Source of the DNA: Actinomycetota bacterium
Lineage (GTDB): Bacteria > Actinomycetota > Humimicrobiia > Humimicrobiales > Humimicrobiaceae
Length of the DNA: 5,936 nt
NCBI GenBank assembly: GCA_014360385.1
Contig: JACIXO010000092.1
Span: 1 to 5,936 of the forward strand
Direction of reading: 5' to 3'
Position 1 is the stretch's first letter; every line of letters starts with the position of its first letter. Under the pieces are notes generated by a model that was not told the DNA's origin, made no database searches, and saw only the letters and a program-made list of their open reading frames with translations. Below, one piece after another: positions 1 to 5,732 of this stretch. Made by a program: the position numbers and the translations under genes.

Positions 1-29
1 TGGAGGAATTTAAAAAATCCTTTAACTAA
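1..29 (+). CDS. atpA: AtpA (ATP synthase F1 alpha subunit), last codons only
   Basis: The window opens in the third reading frame with GAG GAA TTT AAA AAA TCC TTT AAC TAA, which reads EEFKKSFN-stop. The two bases before it would complete a Leu, Met or Val codon. F1 alpha subunits commonly end in an acidic/basic helix of the type LEEFKKxF, and atpA is the normal gene directly before atpG, so position and sequence agree. Only eight residues are visible, so the call rests on this short tail plus synteny. Seventy bases with no other gene separate the stop from the atpG ATG. Confidence 0.6.
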
Positions 30-99
30 ATTTTACCCGGAGTTAATTCTAGCTAGGCTTTGAAGTTCTTAATTATTGTGCGGTGGGACTCAAAACAAT

Positions 100-1092
100 A
101 TGGAAAAAGCAAGAGAAATTAAGAGAAAAATAGATAATATAAATGAGATTAAGAAGATCACCAAGGCGATGGAAATGGTTTCTTCCTTTAAGATTCTAAG
201 GGCTCAAAGAAGAATATTAGAAGCTCGACCCTTTTTTGAGAAAGTGGAGGATTTTATAAATGATATAGCCTGCCATTCTCGTGGTATGGATAATCCATTA
301 ATAAAACCTCGTGAACAAGAAAATAGTGTCCTTGTGATAGGAATTACCTCTGATAGGGGCCTTTGTGGCGCTTACAATGCTAACATTATAAGGCTTGTTG
401 AAAGCAAGATTGAAGAGCTGGTGTCAGAAGGAAAAAAAGTAAAGCTTGATATTATAGGAACAAGGGGAATTGATTACTTTAGTCGCAGAAGTTTTGAGTT
501 GTCCAGAACTTACAAATATTTATCTGAGTATCCCAAATTTCTGGATGCTAGAGAAATATCCAGGGACATTATTTCAAGATATGTTGCAGGAGAGGTTGAC
601 CGGGTTATTATTTGTTATACAAGATTTGTAAGTGTGGTAGAACATAAAACTTGCACGCGTCAGGTTCTACCTGTCCCTTTCAGCATGAATGGAAGTGAAG
701 GCAATCAGGCTTGGGAGGAACCGAGTGTAAACATTTATACCCCCGACACTCAGGATGTCGAAGATAGCAGTAAAAATGGTGTATATAGAGTTACACCCGA
801 GTTTATATACGAACCGTCTATCCGTAATATCCTTGACTCTCTTCTTCCAGAATACATATATTCTATTGTTTATATTGCTCTACTTGAGTCTACAGCAAGC
901 GAGATTGGTGCAAGGATGACTGCTATGAGAAGTGCTACAGATAATGCTGATGAAATAATAGACGAGTTAAAGCGTAGATATAATAGGGCAAGACAACAAG
1001 AAATAACACTGGAAATAGCAGAAATAACTTCGGAAGCCGAATTTCTTAAAAAGGATTTTGGAAGGTTTGCTATCAGTAGAGAAAGAGTGTAG
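100..1092 (+). CDS. atpG: ATP synthase F1 gamma subunit, enlarged (330 aa)
   Basis: Gamma is the central rotor stalk of F1. Its coiled coil turns inside the alpha3-beta3 ring and couples ion flow through F0 to ATP synthesis at the inner membrane face. The ATG at 100 gives the family-typical N-terminal helix (MEKAREIKRKIDNINEIKKI, then TKAMEMVSS), so I prefer it to the in-frame TTG at 76; its ribosome site is weak (GGTGGGA at 82-88). SDRGLCGAYN (residues 84-93) and the C-terminal helix ARMTAMRSATDNADEIIDEL (271-290) with YNRARQQEIT are diagnostic. The protein is about 40 residues longer than the usual 285-290. One excess block lies in the linker at about residues 195-233, between LPVP and the YEPS motif. 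The other is a tail of about 15 residues after the normal C-terminal end (LKKDFGRFAISRERV). The reading frame is intact and nothing suggests a frameshift. Confidence 0.96.
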   Translation: MEKAREIKRKIDNINEIKKITKAMEMVSSFKILRAQRRILEARPFFEKVEDFINDIACHSRGMDNPLIKPREQENSVLVIGITSDRGLCGAYNANIIRLVESKIEELVSEGKKVKLDIIGTRGIDYFSRRSFELSRTYKYLSEYPKFLDAREISRDIISRYVAGEVDRVIICYTRFVSVVEHKTCTRQVLPVPFSMNGSEGNQAWEEPSVNIYTPDTQDVEDSSKNGVYRVTPEFIYEPSIRNILDSLLPEYIYSIVYIALLESTASEIGARMTAMRSATDNADEIIDELKRRYNRARQQEITLEIAEITSEAEFLKKDFGRFAISRERV

Positions 1093-1133
1093 GTGTAGTA
1101 GAGAAGTGTAAAAGAGAGGCACGAGTGATTAAA

Positions 1134-1171
1134 TAGGGTTACCAAAAGTTACTAGGGTTACCGAATGGTAC
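1134..1171. repeat. 19-bp tandem repeat, two copies, in the atpG-atpD spacer
   Basis: Copy 1 (1134-1152) is TAGGGTTACCAAAAGTTAC and copy 2 (1153-1171) is TAGGGTTACCGAATGGTAC. They match at 16 of 19 positions and abut exactly. A purine-rich imperfect repeat follows, with GAAATGGGA at 1188-1196 and again at 1202-1210. The spacer 1093-1267 holds no recognisable gene, promoter or strong terminator. Confidence 0.75.
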
Positions 1172-1267
1172 AAAAAAGTGGGTTTATGAAATGGGAAATA
1201 GGAAATGGGATAGAATAGAACTAGAGATGGATAGAAAGGCAAGCTTGATTAATTGGTGAGAGCCAAG

Positions 1268-2689
1268 ATGGATGAGAAAGAAAATACAGGAATAATAGTA
1301 AGCATAAAGGGGCCTGTAATTGATGTGGAGTTTCCTCCTGGCAGACTACCTGATTTATACACAGCATTGATTGTATATAGGCCTGTGGAGGGAGTTAAGT
1401 ATTATGGAGAAAAGGTGGTTGCAGAAGTTCAGCAGTCAATTGGTGATAACAAAGTAAGGGCAGTTGCATTATCAAGCACTGAAGGACTCAGGAGAGGAAT
1501 GAAGGTTATAAATACAGGTAAGCCGATCGAGGTCCCGGTTGGAGAGGAAACGCTGGGCAGAATATTTAATGTGCTTGGAGAGCCTATTGATTTTAAGGGC
1601 GAGGTTAGAACCAAAGTCCGTTTCCCAATTCACAGGGAGCCACCAGATATAGAGGACATAGAGACTTCTACTGAGATTTTTGAAACCGGTGTTAAAGTGA
1701 TAGACCTTCTCTGTCCATTCGTTAAAGGCGGTAAAATTGGGATGTTTGGTGGTGCTGGGGTGGGGAAAACAGTTCTTATAATGGAGCTTATTCATAACAT
1801 TGCTATTGCACGAAAAGGAGTCTCAGTATTTGCTGGAGTAGGTGAAAGAACAAGAGAGGGAAATGAATTATGGCTTGAAATGAAAAGAGCAGGAGTGATT
1901 GATAAAACAGTCCTGGTATTTGGACAGATGGATGAACCTCCTGGTGCAAGGCTCAGAGTAGGGCTTACTGCTCTTACAATGGCTGAATACTTCAGAGAAG
2001 AAGAAAGAATGGATATACTTCTTTTTATTGACAATATTTTCAGATTTGTTCAGGCTGGCCAGGAGGTGTCCACACTTCTTGGCAGAATCCCATCAGCAGT
2101 TGGTTACCAGCCTACACTCTTTTCTGAAATGTCAGAGCTCCAGGAGAGAATTGCTTCGACAAAGAGAGGATCTATTACTTCTGTTCAGGCAATTTATGTC
2201 CCGGCCGATGATCTGACAGACCCTGCACCTTCTACTGTGTTTTCTCATCTGGATTCCACTGTTGTCCTTTCAAGACAGGTAGCAGAACACGGTCTTTATC
2301 CAGCGGTGGATCCCCTTGCTTCATCGTCAAGGATATTAGACCCTCAATATGTAAGTGAGGAACACTATCAGGTAGCAAGGAAAGTTCAGGAGATACTCGA
2401 AAAGCATAGGGAGCTTCAGGATATAATAGCTATTTTAGGCATGGATGAACTTTCAGAGGAAGACAAGCTTCTTGTTAGAAGAGCGAGGAAAATAGAAAGG
2501 TTTTTAACCCAGCCTCTTTTTGTTGCGGAGCAGTTTATAGGTAAGGAAGGAAGATATGTGAAAGTTGAAGATACAGTTAAAGGTTTTAAGGGTATAGTGG
2601 AAGGAAAATATGACGATTTACCAGAACAGGCTTTTTATATGGTTGGTACGATAGAAGAAGCGGAGGAACAGGCTAAGAATGCAAAATAA
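1268..2689 (+). CDS. atpD: ATP synthase F1 beta subunit (catalytic)
   Basis: This is the catalytic subunit of F1, which binds ADP and phosphate and makes ATP at the alpha/beta interface. It has 473 residues, normal for the family. Visible motifs are the P-loop GGAGVGKT (161-168), GERTREGNE with the catalytic Glu193 and Arg194, the Walker B stretch ILLFIDN (250-256), QAIYVPADDLTDPAPS (307-322), the adenine-contact Tyr344 in YPAVDP, and an intact DELSEED lever (393-399). I chose the ATG at 1268: GGTGAG at 1255-1260 sits about 8 nt upstream as a Shine-Dalgarno, and homologues start just before the VSIKGPVIDVEF strand. An in-frame TTG at 1253 and GTG at 1256 are alternatives but fall on or before that site. 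The gene follows atpG after 175 bp and overlaps atpC. Nothing in beta itself tells whether the enzyme uses H+ or Na+, because the c subunit is outside the window. Confidence 0.98.
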   Translation: MDEKENTGIIVSIKGPVIDVEFPPGRLPDLYTALIVYRPVEGVKYYGEKVVAEVQQSIGDNKVRAVALSSTEGLRRGMKVINTGKPIEVPVGEETLGRIFNVLGEPIDFKGEVRTKVRFPIHREPPDIEDIETSTEIFETGVKVIDLLCPFVKGGKIGMFGGAGVGKTVLIMELIHNIAIARKGVSVFAGVGERTREGNELWLEMKRAGVIDKTVLVFGQMDEPPGARLRVGLTALTMAEYFREEERMDILLFIDNIFRFVQAGQEVSTLLGRIPSAVGYQPTLFSEMSELQERIASTKRGSITSVQAIYVPADDLTDPAPSTVFSHLDSTVVLSRQVAEHGLYPAVDPLASSSRILDPQYVSEEHYQVARKVQEILEKHRELQDIIAILGMDELSEEDKLLVRRARKIERFLTQPLFVAEQFIGKEGRYVKVEDTVKGFKGIVEGKYDDLPEQAFYMVGTIEEAEEQAKNAK

Positions 2690-3065
2690 AAAAATTCATG
2701 TAAGTATAGTAACACCTGAAGGTAATGCTTACGAGGGAGATGTTGATTTTCTAAGTATTCCTGCAACGACAGGAAGTATGGGTATTCTACCAAACCATAT
2801 CCCTATTATAGCTCAGCTCGGAGTTGGAGTAATGAAACTTATAGAAAATGGAAATCCTTTATATATAGGTGTATCCGGGGGATTTATGGAGTTTATAAAC
2901 AATAGAGCTAATATACTTACCGAGCGTGCTATTTTCACTGAATATGATAAAAGGGGTGAAATTATAAAAGAGCTAAAGAAGAAGCACCATATCATTCAGG
3001 AATTAACTGAGGAAACTAAGGGTATACTTCATGCTATTGCATCTATGAAAAGGCTCAGGGAATAA
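2679..3065 (+). CDS. atpC: ATP synthase F1 epsilon subunit
   Basis: Epsilon links gamma to the c-ring and can inhibit ATP hydrolysis by extending its C-terminal helices. The 128-residue protein has the N-terminal beta-sandwich (about 1-85), with the motifs IVTPEG, SIPATTGSMGILPNHIPI and IGVSGGFMEFINNRANILTERA. A charged helical C-terminal part (about 86-128) follows. Its ATG lies inside the end of atpD (11-nt overlap), which implies translational coupling; GGAGG at 2662-2666 is the ribosome site, with a somewhat long 12-nt gap. Where Bacillus-type epsilon has the ATP-sensing I/L-D-x-x-R-A motif, this protein reads YDKRGE, so the Arg is not at the usual spacing. That point rests on my hand alignment and is uncertain. 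It is the last gene of the ATP synthase operon. Confidence 0.95.
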   Translation: MQNKKIHVSIVTPEGNAYEGDVDFLSIPATTGSMGILPNHIPIIAQLGVGVMKLIENGNPLYIGVSGGFMEFINNRANILTERAIFTEYDKRGEIIKELKKKHHIIQELTEETKGILHAIASMKRLRE

Positions 3066-3077
3066 TCCTGGAAAGCT

Positions 3078-3144
3078 CTATGTAGTTTATTTCTATATAG
3101 TTTATTATATCTAAGCTCTGTTATACCCAAAATTATACCTAAAC
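3078..3144. repeat. Two successive short tandem repeats (15 bp x2 and 12 bp x2) between atpC and murA
   Basis: CTATGTAGTTTATTT (3078-3092) is followed directly by CTATATAGTTTATTA (3093-3107), with 13 of 15 bases identical. Then TTATACCCAAAA (3121-3132) is followed directly by TTATACCTAAAC (3133-3144), with 10 of 12 identical. A weak AT-only hairpin (TACTAT/ATAGTA, 3168-3183) follows. I see no convincing promoter or GC-rich terminator in 3066-3211, so whether murA is cotranscribed with the atp genes cannot be decided from sequence. Confidence 0.7.
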
Positions 3145-3211
3145 TCTATACTTTATTATGCCTGTAATACTATATTCATAGTAAATAATAAAAAAAGTGG
3201 AAAATAGAGAA

Positions 3212-4507
3212 ATGGAAAAGTTTGTTATAGTAGGAGAAAAGACACTCTCGGGCAAAGTGAAGGTTAGCGGAGCTAAAAATTCTGCGCTTAAACTCATGGC
3301 TGCCTCTATACTCTCCGAGGGCAGGGTTACGATTAAAAATATTCCAGGAATTGATGATGTAATGACCATGATAGAAGTTCTGAAACACCTGGGCGCAAAA
3401 GTTAGTTTTGATTTAGATCAAAAAGTACTTCAGATAGATCCAACTTTTATCTCAAGTTATGAAGCTCCTTATGAACTGGTAAGAAAAATGAGAGCTTCAA
3501 TTCTGGTTGCAGGTCCACTTCTTGCAAAATTTGGACATGTAAAAGTTGCAATCCCTGGTGGCTGTAATATTGGTTCAAGGCAAATTGATATCCACCTTAA
3601 GGGGTTTGAAAGCCTGGGAGCAGAGAGTGTGATAGAGCATGGGTATATATATTTGAAATCAGCCAGAAAAGGCCCCAAGCCTTCTGGAAAGGAAGGAAGA
3701 TATCTTCAGGGAACGGTCATTAACTTTGATTTTCCTTCCCGAGGTGCTACCGAAAATATAATGATGGCAGCCACTTTAGCAGAAGGTAAGACAGTTATTA
3801 ACAATGCAGCCAGGGAACCCGAAATAGTGGATCTGGCTAATTTTCTGATATCAATGGGAGCAAAAATAGAAGGAGGAGGAACTGACTGCATAACCATTCA
3901 TGGAGTAAAAAACCTAAAAGGTACGGTCTACAGGGTTATGCCTGATAGCATAGAAGCAGGAACATTCATAACAGCTGCTAGTCTGTGTGGCGAGAAGGTT
4001 GAGATATGCGATGCAATCTGGAGCAATCTTGAAACTTTTTGTCTTAAACTAAGAGAAATAGGCATAGACATAGAAGACAGGAGCAACAAATCCATTGTTG
4101 TTAAAGCTGTCTCAAGACCTTTAAAACCTACTTATATTAGTACCCTTCCATACCCTGGTTTTCCTACAGATCTTCAACCAATAATAACAGTTCTCCTGTC
4201 CATAGTTCCTGGGGTGTCGATAGTTACCGAAAATGTGTTTGAGAATAGGTTTATGCATGTAGAAGAGTTAAATAGGATGGGAGCTAATATAAAGGTTGAT
4301 GGACATCATGCCATAATTAAAGGGGTAGAAAAGCTATCAGGTGCCCCGGTAAGAGCTTTTGACCTTCGTGCTGGTGCTGCACTTGTTCTGGCAGGGCTTG
4401 TAGCTGAAGGAACTACTGAAGTAAGTGATATTTACCACATTAGAAGGGGTTATGAAGATTTTGAAAAAAAGCTCCAATCGCTTGGAGCTTGTATAAGGGT
4501 GGAATGA
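3212..4507 (+). CDS. murA: UDP-N-acetylglucosamine 1-carboxyvinyltransferase (MurA)
   Basis: MurA transfers enolpyruvate from PEP to UDP-GlcNAc, the first committed cytoplasmic step of peptidoglycan synthesis, and is the fosfomycin target. The 431-residue protein has SGAKNSAL with Lys22 and Asn23, PGGCNIGSR with the catalytic Cys118 and Arg123, TENIMMAATLAEG, NAAREPEIVD, YPGFPTDLQ with Asp320, TENVFENRFMHVEEL, DLRAGAALVLAG, and RRGYEDFE with Arg412. These correspond to E. coli K22, C115, R120, D305 and R397. Having Cys rather than Asp at 118 implies a fosfomycin-sensitive type. The ATG at 3212 gives the usual MEKFxIxG start; the in-frame GTG at 3197 would add five residues not usual for the family, and neither has a strong ribosome site. 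A lysine/glycine-rich insert of about 11 residues (about 151-164) lies before the INFDFPSRGAT strand. The gene lies 146 bp after atpC, a common neighbour in low-GC Gram-positives. Confidence 0.96.
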   Translation: MEKFVIVGEKTLSGKVKVSGAKNSALKLMAASILSEGRVTIKNIPGIDDVMTMIEVLKHLGAKVSFDLDQKVLQIDPTFISSYEAPYELVRKMRASILVAGPLLAKFGHVKVAIPGGCNIGSRQIDIHLKGFESLGAESVIEHGYIYLKSARKGPKPSGKEGRYLQGTVINFDFPSRGATENIMMAATLAEGKTVINNAAREPEIVDLANFLISMGAKIEGGGTDCITIHGVKNLKGTVYRVMPDSIEAGTFITAASLCGEKVEICDAIWSNLETFCLKLREIGIDIEDRSNKSIVVKAVSRPLKPTYISTLPYPGFPTDLQPIITVLLSIVPGVSIVTENVFENRFMHVEELNRMGANIKVDGHHAIIKGVEKLSGAPVRAFDLRAGAALVLAGLVAEGTTEVSDIYHIRRGYEDFEKKLQSLGACIRVE

Positions 4508-4515
4508 AAATTAAG

Positions 4516-4546
4516 CTTGGTCACAAGTGAGCTAAGAAAACTTTTT
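4516..4546 (+). terminator. Weak candidate bidirectional terminator between convergent murA and tal
   Basis: Nine bases after the murA stop, 4516-4536 can fold into a hairpin of about 8 bp (CTTGGTCA / TGAGCTAAG, one bulged G, loop CAAG). On the plus strand it is followed after AAAAC by TTTTT (4542-4546). On the minus strand it is followed by CTTAATTTT. The location between converging genes fits a shared terminator, but the stem includes a wobble pair and a bulge, and the T-runs are not adjacent on either side. Confidence 0.3.
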
Positions 4547-4574
4547 ACAAATCCTTTCTTACAAATCCTATCTT
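4547..4574. repeat. 14-bp tandem repeat reaching into the tal stop codon
   Basis: ACAAATCCTTTCTT (4547-4560) is followed directly by ACAAATCCTATCTT (4561-4574), with 13 of 14 bases identical. The second copy overlaps the first two plus-strand bases of the tal stop codon (4573-4575). Confidence 0.7.
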
Positions 4575-5409
4575 ACTTTTTATCGTACTTTTTTATTAAA
4601 TCTCTGTATTCTGGAACAACATCGCTAGTAAATTTTCTCATCCCTTCCATTGTCTTAAAGTGAATGAGACATTCCTTAATTACACTGAATGGAAGAGTTG
4701 CTATATCAGCTCCTGCAAGAGCAACCTCTCTCACCTGTCTTGCATTTCTTATACTTGCTGCTATGATTTCTGCCTTAATGTCGTATGTCCTAAAAATTTC
4801 TACACACTGGTTTACCAGATCTACTCCTGATACAATTCCGTTATCTTCAAGTATCTCGTCATCTTTTTCCCATCCCAGGGCCGGGAAGTAATCGCTTTTT
4901 TTGAATGAGATTTTGTTTTGTTGTCTGATAAAATCGTCAACACGGCCTGCAAATGGACTTACAAACTTCGCTCCTGCCTTAGCTGCCATGAGTGCCTGTT
5001 CTGGAGTGAATATTAGAGTGCAGTTTACAGGGATACCCAGTTTTGATAGCTCCTTTACGGCTTTTATGCCATCAAATATGTTTTCTGAGTTTTCTTCGAA
5101 GGAAGGGCACACCGGAATTTTAATATACACATTTTTTGCAACAGGGTTAAATAATTGGTATAGCCTTTTCCCCTCATTCACCATCTCCTGATAAGTGTTT
5201 CCTATGACTTCCAGGCTTACTGGAGTACCCTTGGCTACCTGGAGTATCTCTCTAATATAGGTCTCCATGTTAATTTCCTGTCCCTTGGCTTTAAGGTCCT
5301 CCATTGCCTCTTTTATGAGTGAAGGGTTAGTTGTAACTCCATCTATAATTCCGTATGAGTAAGCTTCTTTTATTTCATCTAATTTACTGCTGTCTATAAA
5401 TATCTTAAT
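4573..5409 (-). CDS. Transaldolase-family protein (TalC/FSA type), probable ATT start
   Basis: A class I (Schiff-base) aldolase of the small transaldolase / fructose-6-phosphate aldolase family, acting on sugar phosphates in the cytoplasm. Counting from the ATT at 5409 (278 residues), the motifs are MKIFIDSS with Asp6, VTTNPSLI with Asn28, YIKIPV with the Schiff-base Lys97, SPFAGRVDD with Phe153 and Arg156, IIAASIRN with Ser219, and GADIATLPF. Asp6 and Asn28 fall at the same numbers as in E. coli FSA. FSA has Tyr (Y131) where this protein has Phe153; transaldolases have Phe there, so transaldolase rather than aldolase activity is more likely. The protein is about 60 residues longer than the usual 215-220, with extra blocks at about 42-53, 101-108 and mainly 160-186 (YFPALGW region). 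The in-frame GTG at 5418 is the nearest conventional start but lies inside the Shine-Dalgarno. The gene is monocistronic here, converging on murA and diverging from argC; no transketolase gene is nearby. Confidence 0.88.
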   Translation of the reverse strand: MKIFIDSSKLDEIKEAYSYGIIDGVTTNPSLIKEAMEDLKAKGQEINMETYIREILQVAKGTPVSLEVIGNTYQEMVNEGKRLYQLFNPVAKNVYIKIPVCPSFEENSENIFDGIKAVKELSKLGIPVNCTLIFTPEQALMAAKAGAKFVSPFAGRVDDFIRQQNKISFKKSDYFPALGWEKDDEILEDNGIVSGVDLVNQCVEIFRTYDIKAEIIAASIRNARQVREVALAGADIATLPFSVIKECLIHFKTMEGMRKFTSDVVPEYRDLIKKYDKK

Positions 5410-5412
5410 TTT

Positions 5413-5423
5413 AATCACCTCCT
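5413..5423 (-). promoter_or_regulatory. Perfect extended Shine-Dalgarno that decides the tal start
   Basis: Read on the minus strand this is AGGAGGTGATT, complementary over ten bases to the usual 16S rRNA 3' end. Its GGAGG (5422-5418) ends 8 nt before the ATT codon at 5409-5407. The GTG at 5418-5416 is part of the Shine-Dalgarno itself and so cannot be served by it. No other ribosome site lies upstream of that GTG. Confidence 0.8.
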
Positions 5424-5429
5424 GATAGC

Positions 5430-5465
5430 TTAATTTTTATATTTTTATTAATTTTTATATTTTTG
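5430..5465. repeat. 18-bp tandem repeat in the tal leader
   Basis: TTAATTTTTATATTTTTA (5430-5447) is followed directly by TTAATTTTTATATTTTTG (5448-5465), with 17 of 18 bases identical. On the tal strand it is an A-rich stretch immediately upstream of the Shine-Dalgarno and downstream of the candidate promoter, so it would be in the 5' untranslated RNA. Confidence 0.8.
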
Positions 5466-5532
5466 TATGTAAGTAACTTTCTCGTGTAAAAGGAATTAGT
5501 TCTAGTTTGTGTTCTTAAATTTGTTTAAATAA

Positions 5533-5561
5533 AGTTTATATATAATGATTTGCTAAGTCAA
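5533..5561 (-). promoter_or_regulatory. Candidate sigma-70-type promoter for tal
   Basis: On the minus strand a -35-like TTGACT (plus positions 5556-5561, 5/6 to consensus) is followed by TAAACT (5533-5538) after 17 nt, or by the better TATAAA (5535-5540) after 15 nt. The surrounding DNA is AT-rich, so the -10 choice is uncertain. Transcription would start near 5525 and give a leader of about 115 nt that includes the 18-bp tandem repeat. Confidence 0.45.
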
Positions 5562-5719
5562 TTAAAAATTTCGAGCCAGGAAGAATTTCCAATTTCGTGA
5601 TAGGGACAATAATGAATCTTAAAGAATAAGGCTTCGCTCTCCTCTCTTAAAAGGAACCATGCCTGCTTCGCCTTAAAACGGTTTTCGAAACACCAAGCCT
5701 GATCTAATAACTTTTTCAC
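5558..5719 (-). other. Short open frame of 53 codons, possible remnant or part of a mobile repeat
   Basis: Minus-strand frame from GTG (5719) to TGA (5558), bounded upstream by an in-frame TAG at 5740-5738. It starts VKKLLDQAWCFENRF and contains KAKQAWFLLREESEALFF; it ends in a short Cys/His/Tyr stretch (HYCPYHEIGN). The composition is protein-like and the segment is visibly richer in G and C than the AT-rich DNA on either side. There is no Shine-Dalgarno before the GTG and no family I recognise. The QAW motif occurs twice because the DNA has an internal repeat. It nearly coincides with the candidate mobile element, so it may be incidental coding potential of a repeat rather than a gene. Confidence 0.25.
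5631..5701. repeat. Degenerate two-copy internal repeat (about 35 bp unit)
   Basis: Three blocks recur in the same order in two adjoining units. They are GCTTCGC (5631-5637 and 5665-5671), CTTAAAA (5646-5652 and 5672-5678), and ACCATGCCTG (5656-5665) against ACCAAGCCTG (5692-5701). The stretches between the blocks differ in length. The repeat lies wholly inside the candidate mobile element. Alternative pairing TAAGGC (5627-5632) with GCCTTA (5670-5675) is also possible. Confidence 0.5.
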
Positions 5720-5732
5720 ATCACGGAAAAAG
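5711..5732. repeat. Perfect 7-bp inverted repeat (hairpin)
   Basis: CTTTTTC (5711-5717) and GAAAAAG (5726-5732) are exact reverse complements around the 8-nt loop ACATCACG. It overlaps the right inverted repeat of the candidate mobile element. It is A/T-dominated and not followed by a T-run on the plus strand, so I do not call it a terminator. Confidence 0.5.

Noticed and set aside
49..56. Palindrome CTAGCTAG between atpA and atpG
   Set aside because: Only 8 bp with no loop and no associated T-run; too short to support a site.
76..99. TTG at 76 as the start of atpG
   Set aside because: It adds eight residues (MCGGTQNN) not seen at gamma N-termini, and the possible ribosome site lies downstream of it, before the ATG at 100.
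870..1145. Minus-strand 91-codon open frame antisense to atpG
   Set aside because: It lies almost wholly opposite the conserved gamma C-terminus, has low-complexity Ser/Leu/Ile composition and no recognisable motif.
1472..2034. Minus-strand open frames opposite atpD
   Set aside because: They mirror the highly conserved beta coding sequence; no independent start signals or family features.
3147..3152. TATACT as a -10 box for a murA promoter
   Set aside because: No acceptable -35 at 16-18 nt upstream (TACCCA region) in AT-rich DNA where such hexamers are frequent.
4664..5191. Plus-strand open frames opposite the transaldolase gene
   Set aside because: They are shadows of the conserved aldolase frame on the minus strand.
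5541..5546. Plus-strand TATAAT upstream of argC as a second promoter
   Set aside because: The nearest -35-like TTGTTT leaves only a 14-nt spacer, and the 5765-5793 promoter is better placed.
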